Assembly (NCBI GenBank): GCA_900019385.1
Contig: FIZJ01000016.1
Span: 47,571 to 111,570 of the forward strand
DNA: 64,000 nucleotides
Reading direction: 5' to 3'
Origin: an uncultured Clostridia bacterium
Lineage (GTDB): Bacteria > Bacillota > Limnochordia > Darwinibacteriales > DTU012
Part shown: positions 8,122-16,750 of the stretch, one piece after another
Position numbering within the stretch: position 1 is the first letter of the stretch
Layout: every line of letters begins with the position of its first letter
Notes under the pieces: generated by a model
What the model was told of the DNA's origin: nothing
Seen by the model: the letters and a program-made list of their open reading frames with translations, nothing else
Databases searched by the model: none
Program-made: the position numbers and the translations under genes

Positions 8122-9135
8122 TCATGGCAATAGCTCAAGGGGATTGATGGTCTCACCGTTATATTTGATTCTAAAATCCAGGTGCGGCCCGGTGGAGAGA
8201 CCAGTCGAACCGACCCGGGCAATCGTCTGTCCGGCCTTGACCACGTCCCCCTTCTTGACCAACAATTGTGAGTTATGTCCATACCAGGTTGTGTATCCCC
8301 CACCGTGATCGATTACTACTCCATAACCGTAATCGCCCATCCATTCCGCCTTGATCACCACTCCCGCCGCGGCTGCTCTAACCAACGTTCCTTGGGGAGC
8401 GGCGATGTCTATTCCTCCATGAAAGTGCCGCACATTAGTGATCGGATGATCACGCCAGCCGTAGGGCGAGGAGATCGAACCGGAAACAGGCCAGTTGAAC
8501 CGCGGCGGTTGCGATCCTGTCATAGCCGGAACGGACACAGCCGACCCGATCGGGATTACCAGACGCTGGCCTGCTCTAATCCGGTCGGGGTCGCTGATGG
8601 AATTGTATTCAGCCAAATCTGTCGCAGATAGGCCGAATTTTTTGGCGATCACCGAGAGGTTTTCACCTTTTTGAACAACATACTCCTGCTCGGCTTCAGC
8701 CAAGGGGATCGCTAGTTTCTGGCCGGGATAGATGACTGTGGAGGCCAGTTGGTTGTAAGCCATCAAATCAGCAACAGAAATATCATACGCTCTGGCGATA
8801 TGTGACAATGTATCTCCGCTTTTGACGACATAAACCCGCTGTTGGTTGGCATGGGCCGTAAGCGCGGCGATGGTCTGCGGGCCAACAATACCGTCCACTG
8901 TCAGTCCGTGCTCCTTCTGGAACTGCCGCACCACTTTGTCGGTCTGTGCGCCGAAAATCCCATCGACCGTGATCTCATAGCCCAAACAGGACAGGTATTC
9001 CTGCAGGACCCGGACGTCATCTCCCCGCATTCCCGATTTCAAGAAGCGGGTGCCTAATCCATCGACCACATTCGCCGGGGCAAGCAAAGAAACGATCAGC
9101 AAAAAAATAAACAAGGCGATTAACCTGACTTTCAT
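8122..9135 (-). CDS. Exported cell-wall endopeptidase: peptidoglycan-binding, two LysM, M23
   Basis: Exported wall hydrolase of 337 residues. In order: a hydrophobic signal sequence (1-25), a PG_binding_1 domain (about 33-95), two LysM domains (about 101-144 and 151-196), and an LytM/M23 endopeptidase domain (about 213-337). M23 zinc residues H239 and D243 (HGGID) and the Y-x-H histidine H287 are present. The usual terminal H-x-H pair reads H318-L-D320, with Asp in place of the second His, a zinc ligand. This may be tolerated as an Asp ligand or may weaken catalysis. Such proteins act in spore cortex or division-site remodelling. A tandem 15-base repeat lies just upstream of the ribosome site. 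Confidence 0.88.
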   Translation of the reverse strand: MKVRLIALFIFLLIVSLLAPANVVDGLGTRFLKSGMRGDDVRVLQEYLSCLGYEITVDGIFGAQTDKVVRQFQKEHGLTVDGIVGPQTIAALTAHANQQRVYVVKSGDTLSHIARAYDISVADLMAYNQLASTVIYPGQKLAIPLAEAEQEYVVQKGENLSVIAKKFGLSATDLAEYNSISDPDRIRAGQRLVIPIGSAVSVPAMTGSQPPRFNWPVSGSISSPYGWRDHPITNVRHFHGGIDIAAPQGTLVRAAAAGVVIKAEWMGDYGYGVVIDHGGGYTTWYGHNSQLLVKKGDVVKAGQTIARVGSTGLSTGPHLDFRIKYNGETINPLELLP

Positions 9136-9146
9136 GGCTCCCTCCC

Positions 9147-9176
9147 AAACGGTTGCGTACGGAACGGGTGCGTACG
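9147..9176. repeat. Tandem 15-bp direct repeat upstream of the LysM-M23 gene
   Basis: AAACGGTTGCGTACG (9147-9161) is directly followed by GAACGGGTGCGTACG (9162-9176), 13 of 15 identical. It sits a few bases upstream of the GGGAGG ribosome site, within the 5' untranslated or promoter region. The role is unknown; a regulator binding site is possible. Confidence 0.6.
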
Positions 9177-9238
9177 TATTTTTTCCTTTACATGAAAGTA
9201 TTGGTTAAACCGCCTCTATTTATACCTTGACTGATTCG

Positions 9239-10153
9239 TTATGATAGAGACTCCAGATAGTGATAGGCGCTCATCGCCGCCACGGCACCGTCGCCAGCGG
9301 CGGTCACTATCTGCCGCAGGGCGGCCTCCCGGACATCACCAGCGGCAAACACGCCTGGAATGCTTGTGGCCATTGCTGCGTCCGTCGCTATATACCCGTC
9401 GGCATTGAGCAGCCCGGTGGATTTGAGGAATTCTGTGTTGGGCAGGTAGCCGATGTAGATGAACACACCGTCGGCTGGTAGTTGGGAGACTGTGTTGGAT
9501 TTGACATTTCTGACCATTACTTTGCTTACTTTGGCATCACCAACAATCTCTTCCACCACAGTATCCCAGATCACTCGGATTTTAGGGTTGGCAAACGCCC
9601 GCTCCTGGAGAATAGGCTGTGCCCGGAACTGATCCCGCCGATGCACTATGGTTACCCGCGAGGCAAACCGAGTCAAAAACACACCTTCCTCGACCGCCGA
9701 ATCTCCTCCACCCACGACTACTACTTCCTTATTGCGGAAAAACGCTCCGTCGCAGGTGGCGCAGTAGGAAACTCCCCGGCCGGCAAATTCCATTTCTCCC
9801 GGAACGCCGAGCTTTCTCGGCTGAGCGCCTGTTGCGATAATCACTGCCTTGGCCTGGATCGCTGTTCCATCACTTAGCGCTAAAGATTTCACCTGTTGAT
9901 CCAGCTCCACGCCAATAACCTCGGCCTGCTTCCATTCGGCGCCGAACCCCTGCATGTGTTCAAACATCAGCTCTGATAGCTGAGGGCCGGTGACCATCCT
10001 ATGGCCTGGGTAGTTTTCAATTTCCAGCGTGTTTTGCATCTGCCCGCCGTACAACCCTTTGTCAATCACAATTGTCTTGAGCCTGGCTCTGCCGGCGTAC
10101 ATGCCCGCGGTCAAACCGCCGGGGCCTCCGCCGACGACGGCAAGATCATACAT
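9239..10153 (-). CDS. trxB: Thioredoxin-disulfide reductase
   Basis: NADPH- and FAD-dependent reductase of thioredoxin, cytoplasmic, 304 residues. The FAD motif GGGPGGLTAGMYAGRA is at the N-terminus, the redox CATC (C131, C134) is followed by DGAFF, and the NADPH site GGGDSAVEEG plus HRRDQFRA are as expected; the HRRD-x-RA pattern favours NADPH. A second FAD contact is GVFAAGDVRE. The gene lies downstream of apbE on the same strand with a 68-base gap and may be the last gene of the rnf transcription unit. No thioredoxin gene is in the window. Confidence 0.93.
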   Translation of the reverse strand: MYDLAVVGGGPGGLTAGMYAGRARLKTIVIDKGLYGGQMQNTLEIENYPGHRMVTGPQLSELMFEHMQGFGAEWKQAEVIGVELDQQVKSLALSDGTAIQAKAVIIATGAQPRKLGVPGEMEFAGRGVSYCATCDGAFFRNKEVVVVGGGDSAVEEGVFLTRFASRVTIVHRRDQFRAQPILQERAFANPKIRVIWDTVVEEIVGDAKVSKVMVRNVKSNTVSQLPADGVFIYIGYLPNTEFLKSTGLLNADGYIATDAAMATSIPGVFAAGDVREAALRQIVTAAGDGAVAAMSAYHYLESLS

Positions 10154-10221
10154 GCTATCACTCCCACTTCAACTTACATATTCCGGCATCGGTTGAATAC
10201 TGGCCTGTCCCTTAAGCATGG

Positions 10222-11241
10222 TTACAACAACGTAATCTGCCCAGCCAAACCTGAGGACACCCAGACATTGCCTTCCTGATCCACGATCACTGCTTCGTAA
10301 CCAGGCAAGTTTTCGATCAGAGCTTTCCCCCGCTCCAACCCCAGGACGAAGATCGTTGTGGATAAAGCGTCGGCGTCGGCAGCCTCGCTGCCATATATGG
10401 TGACGCTGATCACATCTCTTGCCGGATATCCTGTATGGGGATCGATAATGTGGTGGTAGCGGATGCCGTTGTCCATAAAATAGCGCTCGTAATCCCCAGA
10501 CGTGACAATTGTCTTGTTCTCCATCTCAACGATGCCAATCAGTGCCGTCGACTCCCTGGGGTGCTGCACGCCAACCCGCCAGGAACTCCCGTCAGGTTTG
10601 GCACCGATGGTGGTTATATCTCCCCCGGCATAGATCATACCGCTTTTGACCCCTTTGGCCTCCAGCACTTTCCGGGCTTGATCCACCGCGTACCCCTTGG
10701 CGATTCCCCCCAGATCTATTATGGTGCCGGAAGGGATTCGCACCATTTTAGCCGACTTGTCAATTTCCACACTGCGATAACCTACTGTCGCCAGCGCTTG
10801 GGCAAGTTCGGTCTCGGGCGGGATTTTCTGCTTGTCAGTCCCAAACCCCCAAAGATCGATTAACCGCCCAACGGTGATGTCAAAGGCACCACTGCTCAGT
10901 TCGCTGTAATGTAGGGCCTTTTCCAAGAGTGCCATGACCTCGTCGGTAACGGGCACCCACTGCCCTGACCCCTGATTGATCCTGGTGATGGCACTGTCCT
11001 TGAGGTGCCTTGAAAACACCTTCTCGACCCGACTCATCTCTGCAAACGCCGCGTCGACAGCCGCTTCGGCATCAGGGCCGCTTGCCCTGATTTCCACCAC
11101 AGTGTCCATAATAAACTCTGTTTTGGCCGCCTGGGTTTCTGTGCCAGTTCTCTGCAGCTGTTTGATCCAAACCACCACAGCCATCAAGGCAGCTATGCCC
11201 AGAACTGCCGCAATATAGATAAGAGCACGCTTGTTTTTCAT
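10222..11241 (-). CDS. apbE: FAD:protein FMN transferase
   Basis: ApbE attaches FMN covalently, via phosphoester, to threonine or serine in target proteins such as RnfG, RnfD and NqrC. The 339-residue protein has an N-terminal membrane helix or uncleaved signal (7-26) and the family segments IDLGGIAKGYAVD, YAGGDITTIG and HHIIDPHTGYPA, which bind FAD and magnesium. The usual lipobox cysteine is absent, so it is probably a membrane-anchored extracytoplasmic enzyme. It follows rnfB by 17 bases in the same operon, which fits its role in flavinylating the RnfG and RnfD subunits encoded upstream. Confidence 0.93.
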   Translation of the reverse strand: MKNKRALIYIAAVLGIAALMAVVVWIKQLQRTGTETQAAKTEFIMDTVVEIRASGPDAEAAVDAAFAEMSRVEKVFSRHLKDSAITRINQGSGQWVPVTDEVMALLEKALHYSELSSGAFDITVGRLIDLWGFGTDKQKIPPETELAQALATVGYRSVEIDKSAKMVRIPSGTIIDLGGIAKGYAVDQARKVLEAKGVKSGMIYAGGDITTIGAKPDGSSWRVGVQHPRESTALIGIVEMENKTIVTSGDYERYFMDNGIRYHHIIDPHTGYPARDVISVTIYGSEAADADALSTTIFVLGLERGKALIENLPGYEAVIVDQEGNVWVSSGLAGQITLL

Positions 11242-11258
11242 ATGATCCCTTCAAATCA

Positions 11259-12086
11259 TTATCCGGCTATTTTAGCCGGGATCTCCGGTTTCCCTTCCTG
11301 AGCTTCGATGGTGTGCATCGGGCACACTGCCACGCAGCGGCGGCAGACGGTGCACTTGTCGTAGTCTATTTCTGCCAGATTGTCGGCAACTGTAATAGCG
11401 TTGACCGGACATTCCTTTTCACAGCGGCGGCAGGCGATGCAGCCCACCTGGCAGACTTGGCGCACTTCTTTACCCGGCGCATGTGAACGGCACCGGATAT
11501 GAACTCCGTATTCCTCACCGACAAGGATGATAATGTTGCGGGGGCATGCTTCGACACATTTGCCGCATCCGGTGCATTTTTCCTCAATCACCACCGGCAG
11601 GCCGTTTTCGTTCATATACATGGCGTCAAAGGGACAAGCCTCTACACAAGTACCGCCGCCCAAACAGCCGTAGGTGCAGGCTTTGTCGCCGCCTTGGATG
11701 ATATTCATAACCCGGCAGTTCTTCGGGCCGTCATATTCAGCGCGCTGCTTGGCTTCCTCACAGCCGCCTTTACAGAGCACCTGAGCCACTTTCCGGGCGG
11801 GGGCTTCTGTGATGGTTCCCATTATTTCCGCAATTTTCTGGGCTACAGCCAGCCCCCCGACGGGACAGCCGTTGACCGGTGCTTTGCCCGAAGCTATCGC
11901 CTCGGCCAGACTGCGGCACCCGGCGTACCCACACGCGCCGCAGTTGACGCCGGGCAGAGCGGTTTCTATCTGTTCGGTGCGCTCATCGCTTTCCACCGCG
12001 AACATTTTAGCGGCAATCACAAGGCCAACTGACAAAACAATCCCTAATCCACCCATGCTTGCTAATGCGACAAGGGAATTATACAA
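11259..12086 (-). CDS. rnfB: Rnf complex subunit RnfB, multi-cluster ferredoxin
   Basis: Electron-entry subunit of the Rnf complex, which couples reduced ferredoxin oxidation by NAD to ion export. One N-terminal membrane helix is followed by the Fe-S domain GVNCGACGYAGC with a distal C (NGCPVGG). Further cysteine groups follow: C-x3-C-x4-C-x3-CP (CTYGCLGGGTCVEACP), C-x2-C-x2-C-x3-CP (CTGCGKCVEACP), and two more ferredoxin-like sets near the end. TTG at 12086 is preferred because AAGGAG lies eight bases upstream; a GTG at 12095 directly abuts that site. The predicted product is 275 residues. It sits between rnfA and apbE. Confidence 0.93.
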   Translation of the reverse strand: MYNSLVALASMGGLGIVLSVGLVIAAKMFAVESDERTEQIETALPGVNCGACGYAGCRSLAEAIASGKAPVNGCPVGGLAVAQKIAEIMGTITEAPARKVAQVLCKGGCEEAKQRAEYDGPKNCRVMNIIQGGDKACTYGCLGGGTCVEACPFDAMYMNENGLPVVIEEKCTGCGKCVEACPRNIIILVGEEYGVHIRCRSHAPGKEVRQVCQVGCIACRRCEKECPVNAITVADNLAEIDYDKCTVCRRCVAVCPMHTIEAQEGKPEIPAKIAG

Positions 12087-12109
12087 TGTATTCACTCCTT
12101 CTTCGATCC

Positions 12110-12682
12110 CTAAATCATACCCGCAAAGCCGCTGAAAGCCAGCGACAGCAGCCCGGCTATGATCAAGGCTATTGCCTGCCCTTTCAGTGGTTTGGGAATA
12201 TCCGCAAACTGAATTTCTTCGCGAATCCCGGCAATCAGGATCAGAGCTAAAGTAAAGCCTACTCCTGCTCCAAAACCGTACACCAAGGACTCACCCAGAT
12301 TATAGTTGCGCAGCATGGCATTCAAAGCCAAACCAAGCACAGCACAGTTGGTGGTTATCAAGGGAAGGAAAATGCCCATAGCCCGGTAAAGCCCAGGAAT
12401 GGACTTATGCAGAAACATCTCCACCAGCTGAACCAAGGCTGCGATCACCAGGATGAATGACAACGTCTGCAGATACTGCAACCCCAGAGGTATTAAAATA
12501 AAGTGCTGTATCAACCACGATGCCAAGGCTGCCATCACCATGACGAACGTTGTGGCAATACCCATTCCGACTGAGGTTGAGACTTGCTTGGAGACACCCA
12601 AAAACGGGCAAATACCCAAGAACTGCACTAGAACAAAGTTATTGACAAGTACAGTAGCAACAAACAACAACAAGTATTCCAT
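12110..12682 (-). CDS. rnfA: Rnf complex membrane subunit RnfA
   Basis: Polytopic membrane subunit of 190 residues with about six hydrophobic helices, homologous to RnfE and NqrE. Characteristic segments are [19 protein letters not shown] in the first helix region and [17 protein letters not shown] in the middle, each with a conserved cysteine that in related complexes ligates the intramembrane Fe-S centre shared with RnfE. A strong G-rich ribosome site precedes the ATG. The gene lies eleven bases after rnfE and 23 bases before rnfB. Confidence 0.95.
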   Translation of the reverse strand: MEYLLLFVATVLVNNFVLVQFLGICPFLGVSKQVSTSVGMGIATTFVMVMAALASWLIQHFILIPLGLQYLQTLSFILVIAALVQLVEMFLHKSIPGLYRAMGIFLPLITTNCAVLGLALNAMLRNYNLGESLVYGFGAGVGFTLALILIAGIREEIQFADIPKPLKGQAIALIIAGLLSLAFSGFAGMI

Positions 12683-12693
12683 GTTATTCCCCC

Positions 12694-13326
12694 CTAGCTG
12701 GCAGCCTTCTCTTGCCTGGCCTTGGTTTTTTGGGCGATTCTGTCACTAACGACATTCATCAGCGCCAGCAACACACCTAAGGTAATAAACGCACCAGGTG
12801 GAGATGTGAGAATCTTGATCGGCGCAAAGCCATCAGGCATCACAGCGAAACCGAAAACAGTGCCTGAACCCAAGAGTTCTCTGATCGCTCCAATCAAAGT
12901 CAGAGCCCAGGTGAATCCTAAACCCATTCCCAAGGCGTCAATAGCTGCAAAATGCACAGGCATTTTCGAGGCATAAGCCTCCGCCCGGCCGAGAATGATG
13001 CAGTTGACAACAATCAAAGGAATGAACACTCCCAGAGCTTGGTGCAGTTCAGGGCTTTTCGCCAACATAAAGTAATCCACTGTCGTGACAAAGGTGGCAA
13101 TCACGACTATATACGCCGGAATCCTGACACCTGCAGGAATCACTCTCTTAAGCATACTGATCAGCACACTGGAACAGATCAAGACAAAAGTAGTGGCTGC
13201 CGCCATACCCAAGCCGTTCAAGGCTGTTGTCGTCACAGCCAACGTCGGGCACATGCCGATCATGATCCTGAAAGTCGGGTGTTCATCCCACAATCCCCGC
13301 AGGAAATCCTTGATCATTCTGTTCAT
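12694..13326 (-). CDS. rnfE: Rnf complex membrane subunit RnfE
   Basis: Integral membrane subunit of 210 residues with about six helices, paired with RnfA. Family features include LGMCP-type [17 protein letters not shown] near the N-terminus and [16 protein letters not shown] in the middle, each supplying the cysteine expected in the RnfA/RnfE family. Its ATG overlaps the rnfG stop as ATGA, so translation is probably coupled, with AAGGAGG upstream. Confidence 0.95.
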   Translation of the reverse strand: MNRMIKDFLRGLWDEHPTFRIMIGMCPTLAVTTTALNGLGMAAATTFVLICSSVLISMLKRVIPAGVRIPAYIVVIATFVTTVDYFMLAKSPELHQALGVFIPLIVVNCIILGRAEAYASKMPVHFAAIDALGMGLGFTWALTLIGAIRELLGSGTVFGFAVMPDGFAPIKILTSPPGAFITLGVLLALMNVVSDRIAQKTKARQEKAAS

Positions 13327-13928
13327 TGTTTGGTCGCCTCCTTGTAGGCCTCAAGCGCGCCGGCGAGGTCTCGGTTGACCGCTTCGACAACAGCCCTCGA
13401 CGACACTGTGGCACCGGAAATCTTGTCAATATCCTGCCCAAGGGCTATAGGATCAGCTGTACCCTTTCCAACAAACTGCTTGCGGAAACTCTCTTCTTCA
13501 ATCCTGCTGCCTAGATTCGGAGTCTCTGAATGTTCCAGAACCGCCAATCCAGAAATCAACCCACTGGCTTGATCCACTCCGACCATGATCTTGACGATCC
13601 CGCCGTAACCAACACCTTCGCTGACAAAAGCAAAGCCAACGGGAGCGCCGCTGTCATCGATCCCTTGATACAGCATCAAAGGCTCGCTGTCACCACCCGG
13701 CCTGGTCTGGGATGAAGAGGGATCATCTGCCAGACTGCCGACAGGGCCGGCTTCGATGACTCGAAAATCGACCGCTCCCGGCAAGACCTCCAAGATACTG
13801 CCGGCCAATGCCTGCGCTTTGTTGCGCTGGATTTCATCATAAGTCCAGTGATAAACCTGTGCCAGCCAGAATCCTGAAACCATGGCAATCACAGTTAATA
13901 CTACAATCATCCTTACTGATTCTTTCAT
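13323..13928 (-). CDS. rnfG: Rnf complex flavin subunit RnfG
   Basis: Extracytoplasmic flavoprotein subunit carrying covalent FMN. One N-terminal membrane helix is followed by an FMN-binding domain. The flavinylation site is DKISGATVSS near the C-terminus, matching the D-x-x-S/T-G-A-T target of ApbE. The start used is the ATG at 13928, whose first bases overlap the rnfD stop as ATGA and which has a GGGGGTG site upstream; a longer reading would add 14 residues inside rnfD. The product is 201 residues. Confidence 0.92.
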   Translation of the reverse strand: MKESVRMIVVLTVIAMVSGFWLAQVYHWTYDEIQRNKAQALAGSILEVLPGAVDFRVIEAGPVGSLADDPSSSQTRPGGDSEPLMLYQGIDDSGAPVGFAFVSEGVGYGGIVKIMVGVDQASGLISGLAVLEHSETPNLGSRIEEESFRKQFVGKGTADPIALGQDIDKISGATVSSRAVVEAVNRDLAGALEAYKEATKQ

Positions 13929-14839
13929 GCCTGCTTCACCCCCTGGCCGTAGATCCGGGGACGTGTCCACCTATTGATCAACGGTGTGAATGCGTTCATC
14001 AACAGGATGCTGTACGTCAATCCCTCAGGCAAGCTGCCCCAGAATCTGATCAACACCAGAATCAGGCCGCAGCCAACTCCGAACACCCACCGGCCTACAG
14101 GAGTGATCGGAGACGTGACCATGTCGGTGGCCATAAAGATGGCTCCGAACAGAAGACTGCCGCTGAGCAGCTGGTAGATTACATCTTGTCCAAAAACTGC
14201 GGATAAAACAGCTGCAGTGCCCAGAAAACCGACGGGTATCCGGTAATCCAATACTCCCCGGTAAAACAGCAGCACACCACCTAATAGAATGGCCAAGGCC
14301 GATGTCTCGCCCAGCGAACCAGGGACTGTGCCGAAAAACAGCTCAGCGTACGATGCTTGTCCGCCGGCCAAAGGTGTGGCACTGGTCACCGCATCGGTAA
14401 ATGGCATGGTCCACGTGGTCATTTGGGATGTGAAGGACGCCACCAGCACCGCGCGGCCCACTAAGGCTGGATTGAACGGGTTGGCGCCCAAACCGCCGAA
14501 AACCTGTTTGCCGATTACAATGGCTATAAAGGAACCGAAAACCGCCATCCAAGTCGGCAGCGACGGCGGCAGGCTCAAGCCCAACAGCATGCCCGTAACC
14601 AACGCGCTGCCGTCCCACACAGTGATCGGCTTGCGCCTGACAGCCTGAAACAGTGCTTCGGAACAAACCGCAGCAGCCATGCTGAACAGTACAAGGCGGA
14701 TGCTGTCCAACCCAAAGAAATATGTCGCGGCCGCCCACACCGGCACCAAAGCCGCCGCCACTGTCAGCATGATCTTTTGTGTCGTATCCTCATCACGCAC
14801 ATGTGGTGAGGGAGAAAGAATCAAGCGTGAATCTTCCAC
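13925..14839 (-). CDS. rnfD: Rnf complex membrane flavin subunit RnfD
   Basis: Polytopic membrane subunit of 304 residues related to NqrB. It contains the covalent-FMN target DAVTSATPLAGG, matching the D-x-x-T-x-A-T pattern recognised by ApbE, and the conserved GGLGANPFNPALVGRA segment. Starts with GTG at 14839, GGAGG seven bases upstream. Gene order C-D-G-E-A-B is the classical Rnf order. Confidence 0.94.
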   Translation of the reverse strand: MEDSRLILSPSPHVRDEDTTQKIMLTVAAALVPVWAAATYFFGLDSIRLVLFSMAAAVCSEALFQAVRRKPITVWDGSALVTGMLLGLSLPPSLPTWMAVFGSFIAIVIGKQVFGGLGANPFNPALVGRAVLVASFTSQMTTWTMPFTDAVTSATPLAGGQASYAELFFGTVPGSLGETSALAILLGGVLLFYRGVLDYRIPVGFLGTAAVLSAVFGQDVIYQLLSGSLLFGAIFMATDMVTSPITPVGRWVFGVGCGLILVLIRFWGSLPEGLTYSILLMNAFTPLINRWTRPRIYGQGVKQA

Positions 14840-14857
14840 TGTCTATCCTCCTAACTA

Positions 14858-16180
14858 TCAGCTAGTCTGGCGCCTGTGCGCTTCAGCAATCTCAGTCTTT
14901 GCCAGCCTGATCCAAGTTAACAGCCCGCGCTTTGAAGGGCAGATATAGGTGCAGCATCCACACTCGATGCAGTCCATCGCGCCATAGTCCTCAGCCTCGT
15001 CCCACATGGCGTTCATGGCAAATTTCTCGATGGTGACCGGCATCAAATAGACCGGGCAAACATCGACACAGCGCGCGCATTTGATGCAGGGCATGGGATC
15101 AAACTCTTTGGCCACTTTGTCTGAAAGGACCAGTATCCCGGAGACTCCTTTGACAATCGGCGCATCAAGATTAAACTGGGCCAAACCCATCATGGGGCCG
15201 CCGGCAATCACTTTCCCCGGCTCCCCTACAAAGCCGCCGGCAGCGGCAATGATATCTTTAATCGGTGTTCCGATTCTCACCAGGTAATTGGCGGGCTCTT
15301 TCACACCGTCGCCGGTAACTGTAATCACCCGCTCGATCAATGGCTGTCCGTACCTGCAAGCCTTGGCCACGGCCCAGGCAGTGCCCACATTGTGAACAAG
15401 AACCCCGCACTGCGCCGGCAGTCCATGTGACGGCACTTCGCGGTCAAGCACTGCCTTGATCAGCTGCTTTTCGCCACCGGCAGGATACTTCACCCCCAAG
15501 GTGACCACTTCGATCGCGTTGGATCCTGCCAGGGCCCGCATTTTTCTCAAAGCTTCCGGCTTATTGGCCTCAATGGCGATGATGATCTTCTCGGCGCCGC
15601 ATGCCTTGGCCAACAATTTTGCCCCGAGAATCACGTCTTCAGTGTATTCTTCCATCAATTTTTGATCGGCAGTCAAATACGGTTCACACTCGCTGCCGTT
15701 AATCAGCAGGTATTCTACCCTGCAGCCCTGAGGTGGATTCAACTTGGCTGCCGTGGGAAAAGCCGCCCCACCCAAGCCTACAATGCCGGCAGCCTCGATC
15801 CGCTCTCTGATTTCCGCACTGGAAAGCTGAATTGGATCGTGATGCCCAGTCATAGGCGCTTTGGCGTCTTGCCCGTCGTTTTCAATGACTACCGACAGTA
15901 CTTCGCGCCCGTTGATCGAAGGCCTCGGCTCCACCTGCAGCACGGTGCCGGACACAGAAGCGTGGACAGCGGCGGAAATACCGCCGGCAGATCTGCCGAC
16001 TTCCTGGCCTACGAGCACTGAATCGCCTTTCTTCACAAGCGGTTCAGCTGGAGCACCGGCGTGTTGGCTTAACGGAATCACCACTAGATTTGGCGCCGGC
16101 AAAACTTTGATTGGTTTGGCCCCAGTGATGTGCTTGTTGTATTCCGGGTGCACACCACCTTTGAAGCTTTTCACTTTCAC
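14858..16180 (-). CDS. rnfC: Rnf complex NADH-binding subunit RnfC
   Basis: Cytoplasmic subunit that exchanges electrons with NAD. The 440-residue protein has the N-terminal RnfC barrel-sandwich, the nucleotide/FMN-binding part (GLGGAAFPTAAKL and LLINGSECEPYLTAD), an SLBB-like region, and two 4Fe-4S motifs near the end: CIKCARCVDVCP and CIECGCCTYICP. Starts with GTG at 16180 behind GAGGTGAG. It follows trmL by 29 bases and is the first rnf gene. Confidence 0.95.
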   Translation of the reverse strand: MKVKSFKGGVHPEYNKHITGAKPIKVLPAPNLVVIPLSQHAGAPAEPLVKKGDSVLVGQEVGRSAGGISAAVHASVSGTVLQVEPRPSINGREVLSVVIENDGQDAKAPMTGHHDPIQLSSAEIRERIEAAGIVGLGGAAFPTAAKLNPPQGCRVEYLLINGSECEPYLTADQKLMEEYTEDVILGAKLLAKACGAEKIIIAIEANKPEALRKMRALAGSNAIEVVTLGVKYPAGGEKQLIKAVLDREVPSHGLPAQCGVLVHNVGTAWAVAKACRYGQPLIERVITVTGDGVKEPANYLVRIGTPIKDIIAAAGGFVGEPGKVIAGGPMMGLAQFNLDAPIVKGVSGILVLSDKVAKEFDPMPCIKCARCVDVCPVYLMPVTIEKFAMNAMWDEAEDYGAMDCIECGCCTYICPSKRGLLTWIRLAKTEIAEAHRRQTS

Positions 16181-16209
16181 CGTTTCTCACCTCTAACCCG
16201 TTTCTTTCT

Positions 16210-16671
16210 TCACTCGCCCAATACGTTTTTGAAACCCAGCTGCCGCCATGCCTCATACAATACGATGGCAACCGTGTTAGCCAAATTCAAGGAACGAGGG
16301 TTGATCATTGGCACCGATATGTGATTGTCGGGACAATCGCTAAACAGCTCAGGAGGAAGCCCTTTCGTCTCGCTGCCGAACACCAGGCAGTCATCGGCGC
16401 GGTACTGTACATCGGTATAAAGCCGCGTGCTTCCCGTTTCAACAAAAAACAGCCTGCGCGCTGTCCCAGTCACCAAGAAATCTTTCCAACTGTCGTGGAC
16501 CTGCCAATCCAGTTTGTCCCAATAATCGAGTCCGGCACGCTTCAGCCGCTTGTCATCCAGGAAAAACCCCAACGGCCTAATCAGGTGCAAGCGGCAGGCT
16601 GTCACGGCGCAAAGTCTGGCAATGTTGCCTGTGTTGGCTGGGATCTCAGGCTCATACAAGACTATATGCAC
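16210..16671 (-). CDS. trmL: tRNA (cytidine/uridine-34-2'-O)-methyltransferase
   Basis: SPOUT-class enzyme of 153 residues that methylates the ribose of the wobble base in leucine tRNAs. Family motifs are all there: YEPEIPANTGNIARLC at the N-terminus, FGSETKGLP in the middle, and the knotted C-terminal SVPMINPRSLNLANTVAIVLYE. Starts with GTG at 16671. A strong sigma-A-type promoter lies 40 bases upstream, so trmL probably leads the rnf transcription unit. Confidence 0.93.
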   Translation of the reverse strand: MHIVLYEPEIPANTGNIARLCAVTACRLHLIRPLGFFLDDKRLKRAGLDYWDKLDWQVHDSWKDFLVTGTARRLFFVETGSTRLYTDVQYRADDCLVFGSETKGLPPELFSDCPDNHISVPMINPRSLNLANTVAIVLYEAWRQLGFKNVLGE

Positions 16672-16709
16672 TTGATTCCAAGTCCCCTTTATTTATCACT
16701 ACCAAAGTA

Positions 16710-16738
16710 ATTATAACTCAAGCCATCTGACAACGCAA
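16710..16738 (-). promoter_or_regulatory. Sigma-A-type promoter for trmL-rnf
   Basis: Read on the minus strand: TTGCGT (16733-16738), 17 bases, TATAAT (16710-16715). The -35 lies in the loop of an 8-bp dyad (ATCTGACA at 16725-16732, TGTCAGAT at 16749-16756), which could be an operator or could end the upstream envelope-cluster transcript. Confidence 0.65.
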
Positions 16739-16750
16739 CTGCAAGCACTG

